Shown: in pieces, positions 33,640-46,588 of the stretch
How positions within the stretch are numbered: position 1 is the stretch's first letter
Layout: the number at the start of each line of letters is the position of its first letter
DNA from: Antedon bifida
Taxonomy: Eukaryota > Echinodermata > Crinoidea > Comatulida > Antedonidae
Assembly: GCA_963402885.1 (NCBI GenBank)
Contig: OY727097.1
Coordinates: 29,753,401 to 29,817,400, forward strand
Reading direction: 5' to 3'
Length of the DNA: 64,000 bases
The notes under the pieces: model-generated
Told to the model about the DNA's origin: nothing
The model's database searches: none
The model's input: the letters and a program-made list of their open reading frames with translations, nothing else
Made by a program: the position numbers and the translations under genes

Positions 33640-36583
33640 GTATTGTCACCGTGTTTCATTTTTTCTGTCGTTAAGGACTGTTTTCCACTTTAACGCGCGC
33701 ACAACGACGTAGGTGTGCGCACCCTAATTTGACCAATCACGTGTGATTACGAGTCCCAAGCTTCTAAGTGTTTGTTCTGTAGACGTGAGTTTACTGTCAA
33801 ATTACCTAAGCCTACTAGTATCCTAGGCCTACTACTAGTACACCTGATGAACAGACTCAGAACCATATACACGTCATTCAAACCCGGCGTTAACTACCCT
33901 GGATGGAAATAAGCAAACGTTGAAAAAAAACTAAAGCAGTATTTTGCTAGAAATCAAACGGAACTTGAATTTGTCTAAGTTATTATAAGCGCGTGTACAG
34001 CCAAGATAAAGGGGGAATACACAGAACGATCTACTTAAATAATTATTTAGTTTAATCCGTTTAGCGGAGAATAACTAAGGAAAACAATACGATATTTAAG
34101 ATATGGCTCAATAGGCCAATGTCTATCAGATCTGCCATCATGATGGCAGGGCCGTAGCCAGCATGAGACAATTTTCACCACCCACCCTAATTCCCCAGCA
34201 CATATCGTCATATTTTATATTAATAATTCTACGGCCTAGATGATAGTAACATCAATGGCACAACTGATCCGTCACCAGTGGCGTGTTAATATGATTTGGT
34301 TAAATTGTAGAACCTTTAATTAAGCTATATGATAAGAATTATGATGGAGTCGTCGAAACGTCGTTTATTTTTTAGCGTAATTTTATTATTATTAATCTTA
34401 TTATTGTTATAACTAAAATGTTTTTCAGATTTAAAAATAAAAAATAGATATTCAACATTAAACCTTTTAGAGTTATTTATAGAAAAGATTGTACACTGTT
34501 AATAATTGTCCTAACAAGGAAAAGTGTAAATGATAAGTAGATCCATATCTCTGTGGTATATCAAAGTATTGACCAGAGAAAAATCCCATATTTGGTGCGA
34601 CGTCGTCAGTATATGTGATCGTGTAGTGCATGCTGGGTATATGAATACACAGCAAGGTGAATAATCAGATGTTTATCGCACAAACTGAGTATCGATACTT
34701 ATAATTAGGCATGCATTAGACACCGTGTCTATTAATACTTGTGATATCCTCGCGGTCATGACCACGCCAAGCTTCATATTATGTATGTATAATAATTGTT
34801 TCTATAAATATGCGTGGGCTTAAATAATTATGTTAGTAATAATATATATATATAATACATTAATAATTCATTTTTGGCTCTTTTCACATATATTGTACTA
34901 TTTATGTATGATGTGAATAAAGTTGGTATTAATTTGGTATTAATAAATAAACATTTTTTTATTTCGCACATTCAACTTAAATTATTTCTATTGACTTGTT
35001 TCTATAAATATGCGTGGGCTTAAATAATTATTTTAGTAATAAATAATACATAAATATAATACATTAAAAATTAATAAATACACATTTTTTTCTTTCGGAC
35101 ATTCACTTAACTCAACATTCAAATTAATATAATAGCAATCAAATCAATTTATATCTATATTATATATATTTACAGCAAAATTTTTTTTAAAGATTCCAAA
35201 TTATCTTCACCATGGGTCCAGATCATGAAGATGTCGTCAATGTATCTAAACCAAACAAGTGGTTTATTTGGTTGGAGGGACAGAAAATTGGCCTCAAATT
35301 GTCCCATATATTATATATATTTATATATTTATGTTAAATTTGCAATTTTAAATTTATTAATCAAATGTATAAATAGGCCTAATGCTGAAAACAGAAATAA
35401 TGAAAATGGGGCGAACGGTGGAATTTATACAAGAAGATAGGCCTATATCATTGTGCCTCGTTGCATAATATTTCTGTGCACATAATAATAATAATTATCA
35501 TAGAATGCCAGTAATGCCTATTATACGGTTCGTCACATCGTTGCTATCCTATACCGAGTATACAATAATTCATGTTATATCTTATCATAATATATACGTG
35601 TACATAATAATATAATATTTTATTCAGTTGCGTATCGTTACTTTATACGTCAACGTCATGTACAGTTTGCCTCAATAAATGAGTTGAAAATATGTGCATA
35701 TTGTTGGTTGTTCTCCTCCTGTCGATAAGCGGAGCAGACGACTAGAACATAACAGGGAGTAAATTCATTAAACGATTTTAATTAGTAATAACTGATGATC
35801 AATCTCGGTGAATTCGAGATATGACATCCGTTTAGTTTTGTAGTGTGTTTTTATTTGATAATGCGTCAATGGTATTGTGTGTAGTATGGTTATGTTACAC
35901 TGGTGACAATTCCTTCTAAAATAGGTCGTGACATATTACATTAATTTTAAAAATTGTAGAGCGAAATGAGCCGTTTATGATTATTATTATGATTGATGGG
36001 TGTGGTGGTTATAGTAGTTATTTATTTTTTTTATCTAATCGGTATAAAAAGACTCAAAATACAACTCATAGTTGAAATGAAGAGCTTACATAGGAAAATG
36101 TTCTTCTGGGGCCCCAGACATTTCATGTTATGGTGACTCTGTTGCTTTTGAGGTCCCAGGACATGATGTCGAATAAATAAATGCAATGAAATGATTATAA
36201 TAGCTGTTGTATATACTCAATGTAATTATTACGATTTAATATAGGCTAGTAAAGATTAGGAGCTGTTTTGGGTTCCGAAGGTGTCCCCCTAAATATGAGA
36301 GGGATTTTACCGTAACTCAACAAGTGATGGTCGTAAAACAGTTCGATAATTACATTACAGAATTGATTAAAAACAAAACTATCAATTAATGTGCCGCTTT
36401 TAAATTGTCGGTCATCTGTCGTTGTTGGTTGGATACAAACAGCGAGAGAGTGACACATAGCGGTTGACTTGAGGCGGTGGTCTTTTGCAATTCCGTTACG
36501 CCCAAACTTCCAATCCATATACATACATAGTATACTGTGTGAACTCTTATAACAGTTGGTAGCCACGTCACATCCTAAAAGCT
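33640..36583. other. Intergenic, nothing coding recognised
   Basis: Contains a hAT-like end CAGGGCCGTAGCCAGCATG (34149), the 34.8-35.0-kb duplication, and AT microsatellites. Confidence 0.5.
34797..35060. repeat. Duplicated segment, two copies ~200 bp apart
   Basis: TTGTTTCTATAAATATGCGT .. GGGCTTAAATAATTAT at 34797 and 34998, each followed by AT-rich sequence with AATACATTAA. Confidence 0.8.
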
Positions 36584-36715
36584 GGTTCCCACAGGACGCA
36601 ATTTAAGCACGACCCAATTGGACCGACGACGTATCCAGCAGCAGCCGCCGTGATTGGTCAAAATGCTTGCGTTGGGCTTTCGTCACCGTGCGCGCGTTGC
36701 GTATAAGTGGGAATC
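36584..36715. mobile_element. M2 MITE copy
   Basis: GGTTCCCACAGGACGCAATT .. CGCGCGTTGCGTATAAGTGGGAATC. Core contains GATTGGTCAAAATGCTTGCG. Confidence 0.75.
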
Positions 36716-37441
36716 AAGATTTTAAGGCGCACCTTCTGTACACCTTATTTATTTATTAACATTTATTTAATAATAAATTGTGATAAACGGTTGAGAGAAA
36801 AGTAGAAATATTATACGACCGAAATTAATTGGGAAAATTCTACAAGTGATAGTACGTCGGTACTATCCTATCAAGATTAGGTGTAATGTTCTGTGAGGTT
36901 ACTGAATGAAATTCTCGTGTATATGTTAACCTACCTGGACTTTGGGAACAATTAGTTTGTATTATAACTCACTGTATGCCTACACGAAACAATGAACGTA
37001 TGCCTAATAACATCGGAAGATAGGTATATACCGGATATATTCGAAAAAAAACAACTCTTCCGGTATTATAACTGTACACGATTTTCTGCTCATCGAGTCA
37101 AGGCATATCGATAGAATTGTATTATCCGTGTGACAGTCTCCCACCCCCCCCCCCAGTTACCGACCTTTGCGCACTGAATTTTAGGAGAAAACTCACAGGA
37201 CTACCATGGAGCTGAACGTTATTTAAACAACTTGTATACAGGCCCAGCTAGATCATTTGCTCTAATAATTCCAAAACAGATGGAAAGCAACAAATAATAA
37301 AAAATAACGGATTTATCAAATTAATACTATCCTGTTGTTCATTTTGAGTCTCATCCTTCTTTGCTCGGCGGCGCGCCATACGATTGGCATCTGCTGCTGC
37401 TGCCATGAAATAAACGACGCGATATTCCCATGTACAAACGC

Positions 37442-37588
37442 GTTCCCACTAGAACGCAACGCAAGGACGTAAACGGAACGTAAGCGAGTTGACCAATCAC
37501 AAGTTTTGGATTATTCCAACTTTCGCTTGTCATTGGTCAACTCGCTTGCGTTGCGTCTACGTCCTTGCGTTGCGTCCTAGTGGGAACC
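37442..37588. mobile_element. M2 MITE copy, best preserved
   Basis: Long near-perfect inverted repeat: GTTCCCACTAGAACGCAACG and GCGAGTTGACCAATCACAAG pair with the right arm, ending GTCCTAGTGGGAACC. Confidence 0.85.
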
Positions 37589-37671
37589 AAGCTTTACGTA
37601 AAGGCGAGCTTATGTTCTCGACACGGAACTCAACTGGAAGGAACTAGTTGCGCACAAGAGGGCTTAAACGC

Positions 37672-37850
37672 GGTTCCCACTAGAACGCAACGCAGCGACG
37701 TATTGACGCAAAGTGTTCTATTGCGTAATCACAAGTGAACCGACGACGCAATAGTGCTGCAAACATCGCAGGTTTGATTTCACGCAGGCGGGGGCAAACA
37801 CAATTATTAGAAAGTACGTTGCGTAGATTGCGTTACGTTGCGTCGTTATG
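37672..37850. mobile_element. M2 MITE copy, right end decayed
   Basis: Intact left TIR GGTTCCCACTAGAACGCAAC. The right arm is recognisable as TTGCGTTACGTTGCGTCG without the terminal GTGGGAACC. Only ~85 bp from the previous copy. Confidence 0.65.
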
Positions 37851-40827
37851 TGTCGACTTTCGAGAAACGGAGCAAATGTGCGAGCGCTTATTATGTATGG
37901 GCAACTGAATTCAATGAATGAACTTATGTCGACATTTTTTTGCGAGTGGAAGCCTATTATTAAACATGATTAGTCTTAAGCCACTCATGTGTATAACATA
38001 TTGCAGTCTGCTTATTATATCTAAATATATATGATATATGATAAATATAGTTTTCCTATTAAGGTGATTATTCCTACGACGTCTTGCTATATTCGGGTCT
38101 ACCTTAATTCCCTCAATCTATGTTATTAATAAAAGGATTTATATTCATGTCAACAAAGTTTTTCTTAAGAATGGATTAATTGGACAATGTGGTTATGGTG
38201 CGATTCTGATTGACGAGAAGGTAAATCATGTGTAGGCCTGATTTTGTTGATTAAGCATGGAAGAGTGAAGTTAATCTTATATTATATATAAAGTATATTT
38301 TTATAGATAGATAGGCCAAGTGATCTGGTTATTAAAACAAGTAATCATGTAGGCCTACGCACTATTAGACAATGACGCCACGAAGACACTAACTAACCGC
38401 GTAGTGGTTTGATAAAAACATGCGTTTCGCAAATAAAGCGGACAGCTTCACCAGCCGAGCTTGAAAAAATATTTAAAAAAACATTAGGCCTTCAAACAAT
38501 AACTTTAACTTGAGTAATTGGGCCTAAGTATGATGTTACTAAAAATCTCACAAATTAATCACATTTTATAATTGATAATGTAACATAAAAGGATTTATAT
38601 ATACTATATATCAAAGTTATTAGTGTACCCTCTGGTTCTGTACTAGAATTCGTAAGCGCCTCATGGGCAATGCTCGTTGAATGGCGATACAATTGATTGA
38701 TTGATTAAATAGAGATAATACATTTTCAAAACAAACATTTAAAAAATCAACATTGATTAACGTGTATTTTCTATCATAGAATCCGACTTATAAATATTAT
38801 GATTTCATCATTAATTATTATATCATATTTATCTCTCTATGATTACTAAGAGTTTACGTATCACAGGGGGCTATACCAATAAAAATAGGCCTATAATATT
38901 GTAATTAAAACGCCTATGGGCCTATCAAAACATTGTGTGTATCATACCATGGTGTCCTTGAGTTTTCATGTTATCATTATGTCAATGTTTTGTCTTTTTT
39001 TGCGGTCGATGCTCCCAGCATTATGTTTACCCAATGAATACAACAACATGTTTTGATTTGAATAGGATAGGCCTACAAATAAACAGCAAAACCACGGTGA
39101 ATACGAGGCGCCGCGTGGTACACACACGAAAACATTCTTTTCTACAAGAATTGAATACAAAGAAAATCTAAAGAAGCATTATGTACAATACATTATATGT
39201 AAACATAACTTATTTTTTCAAAGAACAGAAACCACTGGTAGAACCTCAGTTTGCCATGAGTTTGTTGCGTTAGGTAAATTCAGTATTGTGCCGGGACGCG
39301 CCCCGTAGTTCCGATCAAGTCGATTTAATCTGGATTTATTTTGTATTATCGCTTGAGCTATTTTTTCTCATACAACCTTGACTGTCCTGTTTTGTTTTCG
39401 TCTTTTCTTCACACACTTCATTGTGAACAATGTGCTGAGAGTGATTCATACTATAATTGCAGGAGAATTACAATAATAGACCATGTTGTTTAACTAATAG
39501 GCCAAAAGGATCAATGCGTGTTTATTATAAATATTATATATCAAATTAAACAAGAAATATTTCTTACAACAAAAAACGCCGCTCGACTTTTTGACGTAAC
39601 CTTTTAATTATTGTTCTTTCGTCATTAAATTATGGTTTTTTAGACTTTCTTCTCTCAGACGTGCTTTGGGGTTTGAGCCTCCCCGGTCCGAGTTTCCAAA
39701 TACCCATTTTACAGCAGCCGCAGTAAACAATAGGCTAAAGACCGTACCGCGTGGTAACTGTTTCCTAATTCCGTTCTCTCGAATTTTAACTGCCTAAAGG
39801 AGCGGCACGAAAAGGAAATTTATTTGTTCCAAACAAGCACATTTTTTTCTCGACAGAACAGCAAATAGTTTTAGGTCTAAACAAAATTACTTAAAGGGGG
39901 ACTCCGGTTACGTAGCACAACAAATTCTGCTACGGCTGTCGAACAATAAGTGTATTTAGGCTATCAATATAAAATAAATACAATACATTATCATTATTAA
40001 TAATAATATAATATAATATAATATAGTTTGTTCCATATTTCTGTTTCGATTATTTTATAATAGAACGTGTACTGATAAATGTACGTAATATCAAAACTAT
40101 CAATGTATATCAATAAAGCTATTATTTTCAAATTTCCGAAATGCAGTATATATGTTTTGAAGGTATAGATTGTTATGCGATATTTAAAAAAAAAAATTCT
40201 CTTACAGAGTTTACAGAATTGTAACACTGAATTACGGGATCAATAACGTTACTGACGTCATAAGTTCCATGACAAAAAATCCTGTTATATATTAGTATAG
40301 TGTTGATAATACCCGGCGTCATATAAACAGCAAACGGGCTCATGTATCGAAATATATCAGATTTTGTTTAAATGTTTGTTGTCATGGTAATTAGACGTAA
40401 ACAAGATACGAAAAACAACGATGGTATCATTGGTAATCGATACAAGTAAATTCAATAAATAATTGTTTCAATTACTAAAAATATAAGTATATAAATAATA
40501 TAAATAAATATAACTTCAAATGTCAATTTCTTTTGCGATGTTCTTACGTCATAGTACCCAATATCATGTCTTTAAATAGTAAGACACCAAATTATCTCTT
40601 TAATTTTCGTTACTATTTATAGGCATCCTTTATAGATAATCCTCTAATGACGTAGGGCACGCTAGAACGACCGCCGGTGCTACTATTTCTATGGTCGTTA
40701 AATTTTAATTTAACAAATTAAAGAATCATCAACTTTGTCCATCGCCAAGCGTTCCGAGGTGATAAGCTCATCGACGGACTTTTAAGTTGTAGAATGATAC
40801 AGTAACTATGTTATATAGATAGGCCTC
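37851..40827. other. Intergenic, nothing coding recognised
   Basis: AT-rich; short ORFs lack domains or splice support. Confidence 0.5.
38630..38712 (+). mobile_element. Possible retrotransposon 3' tail
   Basis: GGCGATACAATTGATTGATT-GATTAA tail after GTAAGCGCCTCATGGGCAAT, a pattern seen at 3' ends of non-LTR elements. Weak. Confidence 0.25.
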
Positions 40828-40844
40828 TAGTAGTATTAGTAGTA

Positions 40845-40908
<64 letters not shown>

Positions 40909-40912
40909 CGGA
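40828..40912. repeat. (TAG)n microsatellite
   Basis: About 25 TAG/GTA repeats, passing directly into the GC-richer minisatellite that follows. Confidence 0.9.
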
Positions 40913-40961
40913 GTAGCGGAGTAGCGGCAGCGGCATCAGAACTAGCAGTGGCAGCATCCAT

Positions 40962-41276
40962 CAGTGGCAGCGGCAACAGTGGCAGCGGCAACAGTGGCAG
41001 CGGCAACAGTGGCAGCGGCAGCAGCAGTGGCAGCGGCAGCAGCAGTGTCAGCGGGAACAGTGGCAGCGGCAACAGTGGCAGCGGCAACAGTGGCAGTGGC
41101 AGCAGTGGCAGTGGCAGCAGTGGCAGCGGCAACAGTGGCAGCGGCAACAGTGGCAGCGGCAACAGTGGCAGCGGCAACAGTGGCAGCGGCAGCAGTGGCA
41201 GCGGCAGCAGTGGCAGCGGCAGCAGTGGCAGTGGCAGCAGTGGCAGTGGCAGCAGTGGCAGCGGCAGCAGCAGTAG
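40962..41276. repeat. 15-bp (GGCAGCGGCAACAGT)n minisatellite
   Basis: About 20 units of GGCAGYGGCARCAGT. Because 15 is divisible by 3, all frames stay open and encode Ser-Gly, Ala-rich or Pro-Leu repeats; no gene context supports translation. Confidence 0.9.
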
Positions 41277-41334
41277 TAGATAGTATAAGCCCTTACAAAC
41301 AATAAAATCCCGTACGTGAACTTGGTGTGTTTTT

Positions 41335-41450
41335 AGTCGTGTGGACGCGACTCTATAGTTCACTATGTCGGTCGGTCGGTATGTCGGTCTGTCTGTCGGT
41401 CCGGTATCACTATGCGTTTTAGCACGCGACTTATGGCTGTTGGCCTTGTT
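41335..41450 (-). repeat. Dispersed repeat R4
   Basis: Contains CGACTCTATAGTTCACTATG, CGGTCGGTCGGT and GCACGCGACTTATGGCTGTT then GGCCTTGTT. Reverse-complement match of the copy at 57612. Confidence 0.7.
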
Positions 41451-41807
41451 AAATATAAACTTGCACATGCTACGTTTAGTTAGAACTCTATAAATCAATG
41501 TTAATATTCTATAATGTGGTTCAGGGCGGATTCAAGATTTCTGAAAGTGAGGAGCGCCATAGGGGGTGAAACGTGGGCCGAAAATAGAAATCGCATGTGG
41601 AGAATTCCCTATAAGCCAGATGTGTCTGTGTTTTACTGTACAATAGATCTTTACATTCTATTTATGGACAATGGCAACGATTTTACCCATTGCGTGGAAG
41701 GCACACCAAAACAATCTCTAATTAAACAGAATCTCAAAACACGTGTCACTTTAATCAAATTCCATTTGAAAGACTTTTAAGCATTATACTGTATTATGTA
41801 TGTATGT

Positions 41808-42146
41808 AGCTCTGTTTCACTATCAAACTTGATGTGACAAAAAAATGTGATGTGACATATGCTACTATATTTGTAAACATCCTTGTTTTGAACATTTACA
41901 TTTTATGAGTATCCCTTTAATGTGTTACTCCTTTTTTTTAAAACATTGTAAATATTGTTTGTCATTGTGATTGAAGTTTTTTTAATGTCTTTTTATGTTT
42001 TTTTATTTAGGCCTATTGCTCTAAAAAACAGGACAATTATGTAAGACAGGTACAATATCTATACTATACTAATATCAATAAATACGGAAATGATGATGAC
42101 ATATTACTAATTTGGCCACATCACACTTTTTTTGTCAAACTAGTTA
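41808..42146. mobile_element. M1 MITE copy split by ~230 bp insertion
   Basis: M1 left arm at 41808-41860 and right arm at 42091-42146 (CACATCACACTTTTTTTGTC). The 41861-42090 segment does not belong to M1. The right TIR end is lost. Confidence 0.65.
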
Positions 42147-44023
42147 TGACCAAAATAATATATAGTAATGTGATACATGTTTTTGTAATAACATACTGTC
42201 TATCAGGTATACTAATTAAAGACATTACTATTTTTGTACAATCTTGATGTTGTATCAAATCAAAAATGCCGCAATGCAATCGAGTTAAATTATTTTTAGA
42301 CGACGTGCGTCCTGTGTTTTCTCTTTTAAAGGTCTCTTCGCCATGTTCAGCAGATTTACAACGAAAAGCGTCAACATTCACACTCCACCTCCCCATCCCA
42401 TAATAGGCACTTCTCGTACGTGCTTTCATGGTCTAGATACATATATAATAATATATACATGCACTGATGAAGTGCTAGTGTTGCCCGAAAGCTCCGCTAC
42501 GTTTTCTGGCTGTTTTACTTTATCGTATTGATTTAGCATTTTTCTTATTTTATTTTGTATCTCCATTGAGATCCAGTCACTGATGCCCCACAGCATTGTC
42601 ATTATTTTCAGTAATTTGCCTTTGGATTAATAACAATAATATACATATATAGATAGCTGTACATGGACTGTTTTATGCCAAGCGTTGGTACTCTTTCATT
42701 TTAGGCCTACATAAAATAAAAATATCGATGAGGTTCGAACCCAATTCGGAAGCAAAGAACTATAATCTTTCCGCAAACTAACTTTTGATCGAGTGGCCCT
42801 GCCCATCTTTGCTGACCACAAAAAACAAAACTGTGAACACTCATCATAATATGCCAATACCGGATTTTATATATTTTACAAGGTAATATGTCAAGAACAG
42901 GAACAAAAGATTTTGTTTAGCTCACTCAAATCCAGGGACGTATACCAGCTAGGTCAGTGGCGTGTTTTGTGAGTGTATCTGGGCAGGTACGCCATATACT
43001 ATTTCTAAAATGTAATAATTGCAAATTGTGGTATACGAAATAAGTTTCTAACCATAATCTAGATGCTTAATACATAGCAATTTTATTCATGCTCAGACGG
43101 TCATAAAACACTGTGATAATTATTAATAATAAATATAAAGGCCTGTCCCTTGACTAATTACCAATCTATGTAAAGAACGTATGATGAATTCTTAATCATC
43201 CTAATGTAATGTATATATAATATGCTTCTGACGTATAAGTCATTTATAGGCTACAGGTGCCGAAGAAATAATTAGAATATTGAGGTGAGTCAATATAGTA
43301 CCACTGGTATAGTTTGTATGTTTTGGGATAGTGCGCTCTCGGTACTGTTGGCATATCTATTATTTTATTCCAGTATCATGATAGTGTCACATGTATCACA
43401 TGTGACGTTTTTATCATAGTCGACCTAACACTAAAACATAACCTTCCACAATGCAGGCACCAGTTACACAAGCTGTATTACTAAATTGACCATAAGAAAC
43501 ATTGTCATCACGCATTATAGTCACATGTATCACAGTGATATATATCATACCTAACCCTTCCATGATACAGGTACAACATGTGATGTATATGATATATGGC
43601 ATTACGAAATGTACCTATGATACGGAACAAATACTGTAAATCACGTAGTTTACTCATCAACATGAATAATTAATGTTTCGATAGCTAATGACATCGTTGT
43701 GTAAGAACGTATTGTGAAATCTTGAAAAACATCATGATTGATTTTCATACATGCATTTTCGCGAGATAATTCCAACTGGTCCCAGACGAGTCATAAATCT
43801 AAATATTGTTTTTAAAACATAATAGACATAGGCATTAATACAGGCATTAATACTTATTTATAGATGACGAATCGTACTGCATTGATGGACGTGTCTATTT
43901 AATTATAGATGCGCCATATCATATTTTTCCAGATTATTATTTGATTATCAAAATAGTAATACAATATAGTCTAAAGAACAGTAACAATAGTACAGACTAA
44001 TTATAGTGGCGTAATGTGTAATA
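42147..44023. other. Intergenic, nothing coding recognised
   Basis: Apart from the weak SINE head at 42720, nothing is recognised. ATGTATCACATGTGA-type short repeats occur around 43385-43580. Confidence 0.5.
42720..42802 (-). mobile_element. Possible diverged tRNA-derived SINE head
   Basis: The minus strand has GGGTTCGAACC (B box) preceded at roughly tRNA distance by a weak A-box-like GATCAAAAGTTAGTTTGCGG. The cloverleaf is poor. Confidence 0.4.
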
Positions 44024-44493
44024 GGTAGAACATGTACAAAGCTCAGATGAGCTAGCCCCACACCCTGTCAAATTATTAGTGCTTCTCGATCGTTTCCTGG
44101 ATCCCATGGGTAGGTAGAGGTAGAACTTGTACAAAGCTCAGAAGAGCTAGCCCCACACCCTGTCAAATTATTAGTGCTTCTCGATCGTTTCCTGGATCCC
44201 ATGGGTAGGTAGAGGTAGAACATGTACAAAGCTCAGAAGAGCTAGCCCCACACCCTGTCAAATTATTAGTGCTTCTCGATCGTTTCCTGGATCCCATGGG
44301 TAGGTAGAGGTAGAACATGTACAAAGCTCAGAAGAGCTAGCCCCACACCCTGTCAAATTATTAGTGCTTCTCGATCGTTTCCTGGATCCCATAGGTAGGT
44401 AGAGGTAGAACATGTACAAAGCTCAGAAGAGCTAGCCCCACACCCTGTCAAATTATTACAGTGCTTCTAGATCGTTTCCTGGATCCCATGGGT
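44024..44493. repeat. 95-bp tandem repeat, 5 copies
   Basis: Starts at 44024, 44119, 44214, 44309 and 44404, an exact 95-bp period. Unit contains GTAGAACATGTACAAAGCTC, ACACCCTGTCAAATTATTAG and GATCGTTTCCTGGATCCCAT. Copies are nearly identical. Confidence 0.95.
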
Positions 44494-44999
44494 ATAGGTC
44501 TATCATTTTTTACTTTCTGCTTGGGATCACCATCAATGTTTAAGGAATGTTTGTACATGTTCAAATTAATTGCAGTATTATAAAAACAGGGAACTTTGAA
44601 ATTACAATTTGTAATTTAACTTCTTCCCTGATTAAAATAATCAACCGTACCGACTCATCTTCTATAAATAAGTATTAATGCTTTATTATGCCTTAAAATA
44701 TCCATATTTCCAGTTTCCATATTTATTTTAAACGCAAATTGATCCATTTTTTCTCCCGTTGTTTTTCTCAACCAGCCCAAACGTTTCCTTTGCGAAAACC
44801 AGACAAGAAATGCTATTGACAAATAACAGGAAATATTTACGTTATTAAACAATTCGACCTTATACCTGTATGAGGTCAATTTATTCTGAATCCATATAAC
44901 CAGCCTTCACTTGTGTAAACTCGATTCATTCCGGGACGTGGACTTATTTTTTTTAAATCACAAAATGTAAATATATTAATTGTATGTTTTATTTAAAAA

Positions 45000-45230
45000 T
45001 ACACATATGAAACATATAATGTATTCATTGATTCAATCATTTATTCATTCATTCTATCATAACAAAAAACAAATATTGTAGGCCTACTTAAATAATGGTT
45101 AATGGCTAAAATGGTTTTAAATGTATATAGCGCAAAATACAAATAGTCTCAATGCGCTGTTTAGCACAAGTGTAAAAATGAAAAAAGTTGATGAAAATAA
45201 ACCATGAAAAGGCCTAATAAACCGAATAAA
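45000..45230. mobile_element. Possible 3' end of a non-LTR retrotransposon relic
   Basis: TGTATATAGCGCAAAATAC .. TCTCAATGCGCTGTTTAGCA next to ATTCATTCATTC runs resembles common 3'-UTR tails of non-LTR elements in marine invertebrates. No ORF remains. Confidence 0.3.
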
Positions 45231-45592
45231 TTTACCAAGACAACACAAATACTATAGTTATATACTACGTTATCAGAATAAATATAAAATAATTTTACCC
45301 TATTTATGATACAGTTTTGGCTCCTTAACAATGCTCCTTAAAATCTAATAGAGTAGATTGTTTCAAAATATGTTCGCGGGGGGAGGGGGTGGGGAGATTT
45401 TATCCCTTCGCATACGCCACTCTCAACTTAACATCACCCTTTGAAGATTCTATAGCATCTCATAATAATTTTTAGGCTTGTAGGCCTATGTATATCTCTT
45501 TGAGAGCATCCATTTTAAACAATTTATATTCTGTATTATTCATTATTACTATCCTGCGTGGCACTGAAATAAAGCAAGTATAATTATCATAT

Positions 45593-45741
45593 ACCAATAT
45601 TTGGTATATAAAAAATAACATTGTAAAATATGCAATATGGCAGAAATTCGCATTCCTGGAAAAAAAAATGTATACCAATATTTATATTTAAAAAAAAATA
45701 TTTTAAAATATGCAATATGGCAGAAATTCGCATTCCTGGAA
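45593..45741. repeat. ~75-bp tandem duplication
   Basis: TATACCAATATT .. AAATATGCAATATGGCAGAA .. TTCGCATTCCTGGAA occurs twice in a row. Confidence 0.85.
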
Positions 45742-46400
45742 ATTGTAACTATTATATTATATTGTGGGTGGACTATTCAAAATGACAACGACTTTTTATA
45801 GCATAAAAATGTCAGCTGATATTGTCATAAAACATATGATTATCTGTCATTTCTTTCTCATTTTGTTTCACGGTGGATGGATAGATTCCCGTCCAACCCA
45901 TTGCGTAGGCGAAAGTAGCTCGTTTTAAATTAAAATAGCTTTGATAATTAGCCTACAGTATAAGCCATGCTATCCTAGATATAATATGGAAGATTTAGTG
46001 GGTGTCGTGTTGGCGTTTTTGAATCTATGATCAGGGTTAACATTAAACAATCAAATCAAATCAACAATTATTAAAAAATTTAAATGAATTATTAAAATGA
46101 TAATGTATGTAAAAACAAAAGAATATTAGTAGAAAATATGTATAAGAACTAATAAGTTTTGGAAATATATTAAAAGAAGATATGTATAAAAATCATACAA
46201 ATTATGGTAAATAGGCCTAAAATGATACTGGAAGAGAAATGATTACAACAACAAAATTATGTAACATTATGATAAAAAAATATGTTAGAAAAACTATGTA
46301 TAAATGACGATATTTATATGAAAAGTTACTTGATGGAAATAAAAGTGGGATGAACCCACCTAAGACAAAAAAAATTATTAAAATGTATTGTTTGAAAAAT

Positions 46401-46588
46401 GGACACACGGAGCGCCGTCCGACACACGGAGCGCCGTCCAACACACGGGGCGCCGTCCAACACACGGGGCGCCGTCCAACACACGGAGCGCCGTCCAACA
46501 CACGGAGCGCCGTCCGACACACGGAGCGCCGTCCAACACAGTACACACGGAGCGCCGTCCGACACACGGAGCGCCGTCCGACACACTA
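46401..46588. repeat. 19-bp GC-rich minisatellite, about 10 copies
   Basis: Unit ACACGGAGCGCCGTCCGAC (variants GGGGCGCCGTCCAA). Each unit contains the imperfect palindrome GGAGCGCCGTCC. The surrounding DNA is AT-rich. Confidence 0.95.

Noticed and set aside
40836-41498. Pro-Leu repeat ORF and Ser-Gly/Ala ORFs
   Set aside because: Products of the 15-bp minisatellite, with no gene context.
41514-41780. 88-residue plus-strand ORF
   Set aside because: Begins within a hAT-like end; no recognisable domain, promoter or splice signals.
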